Assembly (NCBI GenBank): GCA_039917655.1
Contig: JBDSJC010000161.1
Location: 1-12,069, forward strand
Reading direction: 5' to 3'
Length of the DNA stretch: 12,069 nucleotides
From: PNKC01 sp039917655
GTDB taxonomy: Bacteria > Chloroflexota > Dehalococcoidia > Tepidiformales > Tepidiformaceae
Both the position numbers and the translations under genes were made by a program. Positions 1-5,582 of the stretch are shown in pieces (the stretch's first letter is position 1; each line of letters starts with the position of its first letter). The notes under the pieces were generated by a model. That model was not told the origin of the DNA, did not search any database, and worked only from the letters and a program-made list of their open reading frames with translations.

Positions 1-233
1 GCCTCCCGGCCTGGTTTGTCGGCGTCCGCTGTCCGATCGAGGTGATCATGCAGCGCCGGAACTCCGGACAGCCCGGCCGTGAGACCACGTACGTTGCCGG
101 CACCTCCGAGGATCCGCTCCCGGAGCCCGTGCGCCGATGGCAGCGCGAAGTCCATATTCCAGGCGTGTACGATTTCGAAGTCGATACCTCGCTCCTCAGC
201 CCGCTCCAGTGTGCGCAGGCGATCCGTGCTCAC
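1..233 (-). CDS. Possible fragment of an unrecognised protein, running off the left edge
   Basis: A minus-strand frame is open from inside the neighbouring reductase remnant to the left edge. A GTG at 233 would give about 77 codons, beginning VSTDRLRTLERAEERGIDFE, which reads like ordinary soluble protein. I do not recognise a family. From about position 110 to the edge, a different minus frame (containing YVVSRPGCPEFRRCM) has higher GC at third codon positions. That could mean a frameshifted, decaying gene rather than one intact frame. There is no clear ribosome binding site before the GTG. The real start could lie elsewhere, or the region could be non-coding debris. Confidence is low. Confidence 0.25.
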   Translation of the reverse strand, partial: MSTDRLRTLERAEERGIDFEIVHAWNMDFALPSAHGLRERILGGAGNVRGLTAGLSGVPALHDHLDRTADADKPGRE

Positions 234-238
234 ATTGA

Positions 239-586
239 GACCGGCCCAGCGCCGTCCGCGTTCCGAACCCTTTCCCGGCTCCCCTAACTCAATCCGAATT
301 ACCGGAATCGCAGTTGGCCCTCGCCTGGATCCAGAGCCTGCCGGGCATCGTCCCGATCCCCGGCACAAAGCGTCGCAACTTCCTGGAGGAGAATGTAGCC
401 TCCACGGAAATCACGCTGAGCGCGGCCGAACTCAAAGAGATCGACGCACTGGTCCCGTCCGGGACGGCGGCAGGCGGACGCTACCGGGAGGGGATGAACG
501 TCGGCGAGACCCCTCGGCAGGCCACCCGCTACGAACGCTTGCGGACTGCCTGCTCCCGCCCTATCGTTCGTCCGTCCGGCCGTTAA
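239..586 (+). pseudogene. C-terminal remnant of an aldo/keto reductase
   Basis: The frame contains QLALAWIQSLPGIVPIPGT from about 311, then KRRNFLEENV and a helix of the LSAAELKEIDAL type. This is the hallmark C-terminal end of aldo/keto reductases, (beta/alpha)8-barrel NADPH-dependent oxidoreductases in which the PIPGT-K/R-R segment contacts the cofactor. Full-length members have roughly 310-340 residues. Here only about the last 85-95 codons are recognisable. The same frame meets a stop at 236-238, and no plus-strand frame upstream carries the catalytic Tyr/Lys/His/Asp half of the barrel. The tail after RYREGMN is also unlike the family end. It is most likely a 5'-truncated remnant left by deletion or rearrangement. 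The break should lie near 285-310, where homology begins. Confidence 0.75.
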
Positions 587-639
587 CGGTTCGCGTCAGC
601 GCAATCAGCGGTGGCGCGCGGAGGAGAGGAGGCGGAGGG

Positions 640-1908
640 ATGGCAGGAGCGCTCCAGGGGATTAAGGTCCTCGATTGCACACAGATCATCGCCGGGCCGC
701 TCGCTGCTTCGTTGCTTTCGGAGATGGGCGCCGAGGTCGTGAAGGTCGAGCCACTGGAGGGCGAACCGTGGCGTCTTCAGGCCGAGATCATCCCCAAGGA
801 GAGCAAGGGCTTTCTCACCCAGAATCGCGGAAAGCTTGGGATGGCGGTCGATTTCAAGAATCCCGCGTCGGCCCCGATCCGCGAGGCTCTGTTGGGCTGG
901 GCCGATGTCCTCCTCACCAACTACCGCCAGGACGCCGCCGAAGCCCTCGGCCTCACCTACGAACACGCCCGTAAGGTCAACCCCAGCATCATCGCCTGCG
1001 ACGTCACCGCCTTCGGACAGAAGGGCCCCGATGCGAACCGCCGCGGTTACGACATCATCGCCCAGGCGATGAGCGGGCTGGCCCACTCCAACCCCAACAT
1101 CGTCGATGGCCTGCCAATGCAGATCGCCTTCGCGCCCTCCGATGTGGTCACCGGCACCGCCCTCGCCTGGGCGATTACGGCCGCCCTCTACCACCGCGAG
1201 CGCACGGGCGAAGGCCAGTCGGTCAGCGTCAGCCTGCTGCTCACGTCGCTCTTTCTCCAGGCGGGCTCACGTGAAGTCGTGGCGCTGGATGGCGACGCCC
1301 GGCAGCACTGGCTCGATGTGCTGGCCGCAGCCCGTGAGCGCGGCGCGAGCATCACGGAAATCACGGCCGAACGCCGGGCGATGATGCCCGAGCTGGCCGG
1401 CAATATCTACTACCGGCCCTACCAGACCGCGGACGGCTACATCGCGATCGGCTGCCTTGGGCCTCGTCCGCGTGAACGTTTCCGCGAAGCGCTGGACGTC
1501 CACGATCCCCGGTTCGAAGCAGACTTCGACCGCTCTCCCGACAACCTGCGCAAAGTAGGGCGCGAACTGGTGGTGGAGTGCGAGACGAAGTTCAAGACGC
1601 GCGCCACCACCGACTGGGTGGACTACCTCACGGTCGGCGGCATCCCCTGCGGGCCATTCCGCTTCGTGGAAGAGCTTTGGACGGACCCGCAGGTGGAAGC
1701 GAACGGCTACCTCACCGAGTACGACCACTCGCTCCTCGGACCGCTGCGCGGGCCCGTGCCGATCGTCCAGATGAGCGTCACGCCCACGGCTGTCCAGCGT
1801 GCCTCCCCGGCGCTCGGCGAACATACCGATTCGATCCTCGCCAGCCTCGGCTTCACGCCCGAACGGATCGCCGCACTGCACCAGGACGGGGTCATCGGCG
1901 GCGGCTGA
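640..1908 (+). CDS. CaiB/BaiF (family III) CoA-transferase
   Basis: The 422-aa product is a cytosolic family III CoA-transferase, which moves CoA between carboxylic acids through an aspartyl-CoA thioester. Typical members have 380-430 residues, so this looks complete. Visible family features are the N-terminal GIKVLDCTQIIAGPLAA segment (7-23), GAEVVKVEP (30-38), QNRGK (61-65), the GYDIIAQAMSGL stretch (136-147) and APSDVVTG (165-172). Asp168 of the last aligns with the nucleophile Asp169 of formyl-CoA transferase. A C-terminal GIPCGPFR (334-341) also fits the fold. The frame is open far upstream, but ATG 640 is chosen because family homology starts there and a purine-rich GGAGAGGAGGCGGAGGG lies directly upstream. 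The substrate cannot be told from sequence; carnitine/bile-acid-type, racemase-like and oxalate-type members share these motifs. No partner gene is adjacent. Confidence 0.93.
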   Translation: MAGALQGIKVLDCTQIIAGPLAASLLSEMGAEVVKVEPLEGEPWRLQAEIIPKESKGFLTQNRGKLGMAVDFKNPASAPIREALLGWADVLLTNYRQDAAEALGLTYEHARKVNPSIIACDVTAFGQKGPDANRRGYDIIAQAMSGLAHSNPNIVDGLPMQIAFAPSDVVTGTALAWAITAALYHRERTGEGQSVSVSLLLTSLFLQAGSREVVALDGDARQHWLDVLAAARERGASITEITAERRAMMPELAGNIYYRPYQTADGYIAIGCLGPRPRERFREALDVHDPRFEADFDRSPDNLRKVGRELVVECETKFKTRATTDWVDYLTVGGIPCGPFRFVEELWTDPQVEANGYLTEYDHSLLGPLRGPVPIVQMSVTPTAVQRASPALGEHTDSILASLGFTPERIAALHQDGVIGGG

Positions 1909-1951
1909 TCCCCCGCTAGTTCGTGGCTCTAACTGGACGCTTGACCGCAGT

Positions 1952-1957
1952 GATACT
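1952..1957 (+). promoter_or_regulatory. Possible -10 box ahead of the small-peptide cluster
   Basis: GATACT, preceded by T to read TGATACT, lies in the 166-bp gap between the CoA-transferase and the first small ORF. A TTGACC at 1941-1946 is too close to serve as its -35. This would leave a leader of about 110 nt before the ATG at 2075. It is a weak call: a second possible box (GATACC) lies at 1967-1972. Confidence 0.25.
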
Positions 1958-2074
1958 CTTGTCCGCGATACCTCGTATTCGTGCTGGTCACTGGGTGACG
2001 CCGGGCCTTCAGCACACCGCCCGCGAGCGGAGGACAGCGCCGCGGAGGTTGCGGCCCAGATGGAGGGAGCCGCG

Positions 2075-2269
2075 ATGGGCGAGAAAGAGCCGACCCCAGG
2101 GAAACCGTCTAAAGAGCAGCGAATGAAAGCCGGGCTCGAGACCCCGGGAGGAATGCTCGCGACCGGGGCATCGCGCGGTTCGGACGAAGGCGATTCGGAA
2201 GATGCCGCTCGCCTCTCCACGAACATGACGATCGAGCGCCAGACGCCTAAGCGCGACTTCGGGGACTGA
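2075..2269 (+). CDS. Small hydrophilic GEKE-start peptide 1 (64 aa)
   Basis: The product is a 64-aa, strongly charged, Cys-free polypeptide starting MGEKEPTPGKPSKEQR and ending QTPKRDFGD. It has no membrane segment or signal peptide and looks intrinsically disordered. I recognise no family. The start at 2075 is favoured over the in-frame ATG at 2060 because GGAGGG (2062-2067) sits 7 nt before it, and because MGEKE then matches the start of the next small ORF. It shares the leader DNA pattern (a CCGC...GCGG stem, then a purine-rich ribosome binding site) with the two ORFs after it, and a GMLATG segment recalls the GMATGRE of ORF 2. It lacks the Asp/Gly loop and SNxxNxR motifs of its paralogues, so it is the most divergent of the three. 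Coding status rests on these shared features. Confidence 0.6.
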   Translation: MGEKEPTPGKPSKEQRMKAGLETPGGMLATGASRGSDEGDSEDAARLSTNMTIERQTPKRDFGD

Positions 2270-2273
2270 ACCG

Positions 2274-2285
2274 GGCTGGCCAGCC
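2274..2285. repeat. 12-bp perfect palindrome between small ORFs 1 and 2
   Basis: GGCTGGCCAGCC is its own reverse complement and lies 5 bp after the ORF 1 stop. It could be a weak transcript-end hairpin or a protein site. There is no T-run after it, so a classical terminator is unlikely. Confidence 0.35.
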
Positions 2286-2312
2286 GGCGAAAGTGCCCGA
2301 GCAACTATCAGG

Positions 2313-2339
2313 CCGCAAGGGTGCGGATCAGGAGGAAAC
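2313..2339 (+). promoter_or_regulatory. Leader hairpin plus ribosome binding site of small ORF 2
   Basis: CCGCA (2313-2317) can pair with TGCGG (2322-2326) around an AGGG loop, followed directly by AGGAGGAAAC and the ATG at 2341. ORF 1 (CCGC at 2040-2043 or nearby, GCGG at 2051-2054) and ORF 3 (CCGC at 2993-2996, GCGG at 3004-3007) have the same order: a CCGC/GCGG stem, a short gap, a purine-rich site and the start codon. The stem is short, so its structural role is a guess. The shared arrangement is what the sequence shows. Confidence 0.4.
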
Positions 2340-2340
2340 A

Positions 2341-2898
2341 ATGGGTGAGAAAGAACAGGCTGCCGCTCGGGAATCGAGCGCGCCTTCAGTATCCGAGCGT
2401 GAAGCCGGGAGCGGTATGGCCACTGGCCGTGAGGCCATGAGCGGCCAGGCCACTGGCCGCGAAAGCGCCATCGGAGAGGACGACTGGGAGGCGCCGGTCT
2501 CTCTCGCCACCGGCGACCTGGACGGAAACGGCATCGCGATCGGCGACCCCGGCGTCAACGGGAATATCGTTGACGACCCAGCCGCCACTGCCATAAACAA
2601 CTCCCATTCGAACATCAAGAACCTGCGGATGGGCTCCGGCGGCCTCGACGACGATGGCGTTGGGACGCTGGATGAGGGTCCGGTTTCGGTCGTGAAAACG
2701 AAGACAAAATCGAACCAGTCCAATGACCGTCTGGGCCGCGAGGACGATCCGGCGGCGGTGGACGACGATGGCGATGGGGCGGTCGATGAGGATCCCGTTT
2801 CGGTCCTGAAGAACAAGACAAAATCGAACCAATCTAATGACCGCCTGGGCCACGAGGGTGTGGCTATCGAGGGCACGCCGAAGACTCCAATCCCCTAG
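2341..2898 (+). CDS. Acidic repeat-containing GEKE-start peptide 2 (185 aa)
   Basis: The 185-aa product is hydrophilic, Cys-free and rich in Asp, Gly, Asn and Ser, with no membrane segment. It starts MGEKEQAAARESS, nearly identical to ORF 3. Residues 24-42 hold a 10-residue tandem repeat (SGMATGREAM, SGQATGRESA). DLDGNGIAIGDPGVNGN spans 59-75. Two 38-residue units follow at about 102-132 and 140-170, each with a DDDGxG loop, (D/E)xPVSV and TKSNQSNDRLG. A looser copy, SHSNIKNLRMG, is at 88-98. The DxDGxG loops resemble calcium-binding loops of EF-hand, dockerin or thrombospondin-3 repeats, but without their full spacing. A strong AGGAGGAAAC site fixes the ATG at 2341. I recognise no family. 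It is probably a multi-core substrate peptide or a disordered surface/matrix protein. Confidence 0.75.
   Translation: MGEKEQAAARESSAPSVSEREAGSGMATGREAMSGQATGRESAIGEDDWEAPVSLATGDLDGNGIAIGDPGVNGNIVDDPAATAINNSHSNIKNLRMGSGGLDDDGVGTLDEGPVSVVKTKTKSNQSNDRLGREDDPAAVDDDGDGAVDEDPVSVLKNKTKSNQSNDRLGHEGVAIEGTPKTPIP
2644..2854 (+). repeat. Two direct repeats of ~97 bp, period 114 bp, inside small ORF 2
   Basis: The first copy (2644-2740) and second copy (2758-2854) encode matching stretches of DDDGxG...PVSVxKxKTKSNQSNDRLG. The stretch AAGACAAAATCGAACCA is identical in both copies. Differences elsewhere are mainly synonymous (CAGTCCAAT versus CAATCTAAT, CGTCTG versus CGCCTG). That suggests protein sequence was kept after an internal duplication. 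Confidence 0.85.
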
Positions 2899-2905
2899 CC
2901 CAAAT

Positions 2906-2923
2906 CTGGTGCTTAAGCGCCAG
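2906..2923 (+). terminator. Weak hairpin after small ORF 2
   Basis: CTGGTGC (2906-2912), loop TTAA, GCGCCAG (2917-2923) forms a 7-bp stem in RNA with one U-G pair, 7 nt after the ORF 2 stop. No T-run follows, so termination would be partial or Rho-assisted. It may separate ORF 2 from the promoter proposed for ORF 3. Confidence 0.35.
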
Positions 2924-2948
2924 CGACGACTCGGGAACTCGGGAACTC

Positions 2949-2957
2949 TGCTATACC
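2949..2957 (+). promoter_or_regulatory. Extended -10 promoter ahead of small ORF 3 and the ligase-like gene
   Basis: TGCTATACC fits an extended -10 (TGn then TATACC, one base off TATAAT-type boxes seen elsewhere here). It is about 68 nt before the TTG at 3025. Just upstream, TCGGGAAC is repeated head-to-tail (2931-2938 and 2939-2946), where a -35 or regulator site would sit. No good -35 hexamer is seen. Confidence 0.4.
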
Positions 2958-3024
2958 CCTCGCGACTGAGAGCGATGACGACAGCAACCATCCCGCGTAG
3001 CTTGCGGCCAAGAGGAGAGAGCAA

Positions 3025-3345
3025 TTGGGAGAGAAAGAGCAGGGCGCCGCTCGGGAGTCGAGCGGCGACCTGGACGGCGACGGAACACCGGAGGCCGCCC
3101 GGGGAAAAGTGACTAAGACGAGGTCGAACATCCAGAACAACCGCGAGGGTGTCCCGGACGGGCCTGGTGGCGCCCAGGCGGTCCAGTACAACGAATCGGA
3201 ACTGGAGTTCCGTAAGGCGGGAGACGCCGGTGGCTCCGGCGCCGCGGAAGCGGGACCGATACGGCTCGATCCAACTCCCGCCCGTGTTTCGCAGGAGGGC
3301 GGAGACGACATTGCCATCGGCGATCCCGGCGTCAACGGAAACTGA
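3025..3345 (+). CDS. GEKE-start peptide 3 (106 aa), paralogue of peptide 2
   Basis: The 106-aa product begins at a TTG behind a GAGGAGAGAG ribosome binding site. Its first residues GEKEQGAARESS match ORF 2 at 11 of 12 positions, and DLDGDG (15-20) follows. TRSNIQNNREG (32-42) is a further SNxxNxR motif. The protein ends DIAIGDPGVNGN, the segment that ORF 2 carries at 65-75. It therefore looks like a mosaic of ORF 2, with about 75 other residues placed between the DLDGDG and IAIGDPGVNGN blocks. It is hydrophilic, Cys-free and without a membrane segment. The stop is 16 nt before the ATG of the ligase-like gene, so the two are probably co-transcribed. Function is unknown. Confidence 0.7.
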   Translation: MGEKEQGAARESSGDLDGDGTPEAARGKVTKTRSNIQNNREGVPDGPGGAQAVQYNESELEFRKAGDAGGSGAAEAGPIRLDPTPARVSQEGGDDIAIGDPGVNGN

Positions 3346-3361
3346 CACGCAACGCCGTGCG

Positions 3362-5491
3362 ATGACGGACTCTCCAGTGGTGCGTGAGACAGAACTCGAC
3401 GTGCTGCTGGTTGGCCGCCCGCGCGCCCCTGAGCCGGGAGCGCTGATCGGCATCGAGCACGAGTACGTCGTCCACGGCTCAGCTGCAGTTGTTGATTTTC
3501 ACGAACTGATCCACCAGCTAGCCGTCCCCGGGCGGCGGCTGGACCCCGGCGATCGGAACGCCTACCGCCTGCCGTGTGGCCTCGCGCTCACGTGTGACGA
3601 AGGCGAGGCGGAGATCGCAACTCCGCCAATCGCGGTGAAGCCGGGGTTCACGGGTCGCGTGGTCGCGTGGGCTCAACACGGCCGGTCACAGCTCGAAGGC
3701 TTTCTCCCCCCGGCGCACGAGCTGGAGGGCTACTCAACTCACCTCAGCGCCGCGATGCCCGCGATCGACGGCGACGAGGTCGCGCATCTCTACGCCCGGA
3801 CGTTCGCGCCGGCGCTCGCGCTACTGCTCGAACGGCCAGAGTCGCAGGGCGTCTACGTCCGTCCTCGGCCAGGGCGTCTCGAACTCTGCGGCGAGTTTGT
3901 AGAGGGCGCGCGGCTGGGCGCGGTGGCGGCCTTCGTCGCGGGCACTTCGCGCGCGACTGCCCTGGCGGTGGCGGGCCGCGGCACGCTTCCGCCGGCCCTC
4001 GCGGTGCGGACGCTACTCGCGGTGGAGCGCTATGGCCTGCGCGTCACCCGGCAGGCGTGCGGGCTAGACCTTTACGCCGAAGGACGGTCCGCTCTCCTGC
4101 CGCTGGCCGATGGCGGCGAGATCCCCGCCCAGCAGTACCTGGAGGCGGCGTGGCGCGCAGCGCGCGCAGCGCTTGGGGAGAGCGCGGCGGTTGGTGACCT
4201 GGCCGTGCTCGACCGCATGATTGTTGGCGGGCTCTCCCTGGGGGTCGAGATTCGCGAGCCCGAAGCTTTGTCTCCGTTGCTCGGGGCAGCGCCGTCTTCG
4301 CCGCTCGGTCAGGTCACCCGCCGCTGGCGACGGCCGGGCTTCCTTCTCGAAGCAGTTGTCGCGACGTGGGACTTCACGGTCTTTCGGGTGGAAGGCGGGC
4401 GGGCGAGCGTGATGCTCTGCATCCCCCGTGAGTCGCTCGCGAACTTCGTCGCCAGGCTCGATGACGGTCAACTCGATCGGGCCCTTTGCTCAGCCCTCGA
4501 GTCGAGCGCTGTAGTCCCTCGCCTCAGCCACCACGAACAGACGCGGGACGTGGGCGTGTTTTCGAGCATGAGCGACCCGGCCGGCCTCCTGCCCGCTGAG
4601 CGAGAGCCCGAGTCCGGGCAGGCAAAGCCGGCAAGGGGCGGCCGCCCCGGAAAGGCCGGCGGGATGCCCGGCGCCGGGCGTCCCGGCAAGAGCGCCGCGC
4701 GCCCATGGAAGCTCGTCATCCCCTTGCGGCCGCAACGCGTGCTTCCCGTTCCGCCGCCCGGCCCTGCTGCGCCCCCAACCAGGCCGGTGCCGCTCTCCAC
4801 GCCGCTGCCGCTGCCGGCCCCACCGGCGAACGCCCTCCCGCCGCCCCCAGCGCCGATGGTATCGGAGCAGCCCCCGCCTCCGCCTCCTCAGCTGCCCGTG
4901 CCGCCCCAGCTTCCGCCGCCACCCGTGGCGCCCGCGCCGTCAACCAGCAGGGGAAACGCTGTCCCCTGGCTGGTGGTTGCCGCCATCGCGGCCGTTGCCG
5001 TGGTGGGCTCGGTAATCGCCTGGGCGATCGCGGTTAACAACGGCGGGTCGGACCCCACACCAACGCCCACACACGCCGCCACGCTTACCGCAACGGCCGT
5101 GCCCACCAAGTCGCCCACAGCGACCGCGACCGCCACGGCGCCCGCAGCTAGCGCAACAGCGACACCGAAGGTGGACGCGGCTGTGGCATCGCCGAGCCCA
5201 ACGCTCGCGCCCGTCCAAACGGCAACGAAAACGCCCGACGGCGGAGCAGCGACCACGCCGCCCAGTCCCACGTCACCGGCGAACCCCACCGAGACTGCCA
5301 TTGCGACCGCGACCGCCACGAGATTCGCCACCGAAACGCCGCGGCCAACGTTCACCCCCAGCGCGACGGCAACGCCAACACGGATGGCGACACCGAGGCC
5401 CACAGCCACGCCAACGCCGCTCCCTATCGTGCTTCCTGGTCCGACCGCCACCCCCACGTGCACGCCGCCGCCGGGCGCCACCTGCCCGTAG
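3362..5491 (+). CDS. Membrane-anchored putative carboxylate-amine ligase with Pro-rich and Thr/Pro-rich tail
   Basis: The 709-aa protein has four parts. Residues ~25-400 resemble the glutamine synthetase / glutamate-cysteine ligase fold used for ATP-dependent carboxylate-amine ligation: GIEHEYVV (30-37, an ExE metal-site motif), CDEGEAEIATPP (78-89), GYSTHLSAAMP (123-133) and RPRPGRLELCGEFV (167-180). Residues ~415-530 are basic, then Pro-rich with poly-Pro runs. A single helix lies at ~534-557 (VPWLVVAAIAAVAVVG...), and ~558-709 is Thr/Pro/Ala-rich, mucin-like, with two Cys at the very end (700, 708). The ligase domain would be cytoplasmic and the tail outside. ATG 3362 is chosen because upstream codons overlap ORF 3 in another frame; no strong ribosome binding site is visible, so coupling to ORF 3 translation (stop 16 nt away) is likely. 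The fold call rests on motifs seen by eye. The substrate is unknown; the preceding peptides are candidates. Confidence 0.7.
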   Translation: MTDSPVVRETELDVLLVGRPRAPEPGALIGIEHEYVVHGSAAVVDFHELIHQLAVPGRRLDPGDRNAYRLPCGLALTCDEGEAEIATPPIAVKPGFTGRVVAWAQHGRSQLEGFLPPAHELEGYSTHLSAAMPAIDGDEVAHLYARTFAPALALLLERPESQGVYVRPRPGRLELCGEFVEGARLGAVAAFVAGTSRATALAVAGRGTLPPALAVRTLLAVERYGLRVTRQACGLDLYAEGRSALLPLADGGEIPAQQYLEAAWRAARAALGESAAVGDLAVLDRMIVGGLSLGVEIREPEALSPLLGAAPSSPLGQVTRRWRRPGFLLEAVVATWDFTVFRVEGGRASVMLCIPRESLANFVARLDDGQLDRALCSALESSAVVPRLSHHEQTRDVGVFSSMSDPAGLLPAEREPESGQAKPARGGRPGKAGGMPGAGRPGKSAARPWKLVIPLRPQRVLPVPPPGPAAPPTRPVPLSTPLPLPAPPANALPPPPAPMVSEQPPPPPPQLPVPPQLPPPPVAPAPSTSRGNAVPWLVVAAIAAVAVVGSVIAWAIAVNNGGSDPTPTPTHAATLTATAVPTKSPTATATATAPAASATATPKVDAAVASPSPTLAPVQTATKTPDGGAATTPPSPTSPANPTETAIATATATRFATETPRPTFTPSATATPTRMATPRPTATPTPLPIVLPGPTATPTCTPPPGATCP

Positions 5492-5509
5492 ACGGGCAGC
5501 CAGCACAAA

Positions 5510-5539
5510 GAGTCGATGACTCCTGACACCTGCTGTCAG
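5510..5539. promoter_or_regulatory. Two abutting inverted repeats between the ligase-like gene and uvrB
   Basis: GAGTC-GAT-GACTC (5510-5522) is followed without a gap by CTGACA-CCTGC-TGTCAG (5523-5539); both are perfect. They lie 19 bp after the ligase stop and about 30 bp upstream of the uvrB -10. No T-run follows, so they are either a weak transcript-end structure or operators. The second has the form CTG-N11-CAG, near but not equal to the proteobacterial LexA spacing. Confidence 0.45.
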
Positions 5540-5541
5540 TA

Positions 5542-5553
5542 GAACGGATGTGC
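5542..5553 (+). promoter_or_regulatory. Possible LexA (SOS) box in the uvrB promoter
   Basis: GAACGGATGTGC matches the GAAC-N4-GTTC core of Gram-positive-type LexA boxes at 7 of 8 fixed positions. It overlaps the place where the -35 of the uvrB promoter would sit (5548-5553). uvrB is commonly SOS-regulated. The match is imperfect and the local LexA specificity is unknown. Confidence 0.3.
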
Positions 5554-5567
5554 GCCACAATCGCCCC

Positions 5568-5582
5568 TGCTACACTGATCCG
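5568..5582 (+). promoter_or_regulatory. Extended -10 promoter giving a leaderless uvrB transcript
   Basis: TGCTACACT (TG at 5568, TACACT 5571-5576) is an extended -10. Six bases later comes the in-frame GTG at 5583, just where transcription should begin. No ribosome binding site precedes it, so translation from a leaderless mRNA is likely. Confidence 0.65.

Noticed and set aside
79..639. Long N-terminal extension of the CoA-transferase frame (187 extra codons)
   Set aside because: It has no family similarity, overlaps the reductase remnant in another frame, and the strong ribosome binding site and homology start are at 640.
3149..3361. Upstream extension of the ligase-like frame
   Set aside because: It overlaps small ORF 3 in another frame, is low in recognisable motifs, and ligase-like similarity begins after ATG 3362.
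2386..3453. Minus-strand frame of 355 codons opposite the small peptides
   Set aside because: The plus strand has ribosome binding sites, paralogous starts and silent differences between repeats; the minus frame is Arg/Val-rich with no such support.
5041..5470. Thr/Pro codon repeats considered as a CRISPR or DNA satellite array
   Set aside because: There is no fixed repeat/spacer length; it is low-complexity coding sequence for the mucin-like tail.
4888..5529. Minus-strand frame rich in Gly, Val and Ala opposite the ligase tail
   Set aside because: It is the mirror of Thr/Pro/Ala codon runs; its regular GVGV pattern is a composition artefact.
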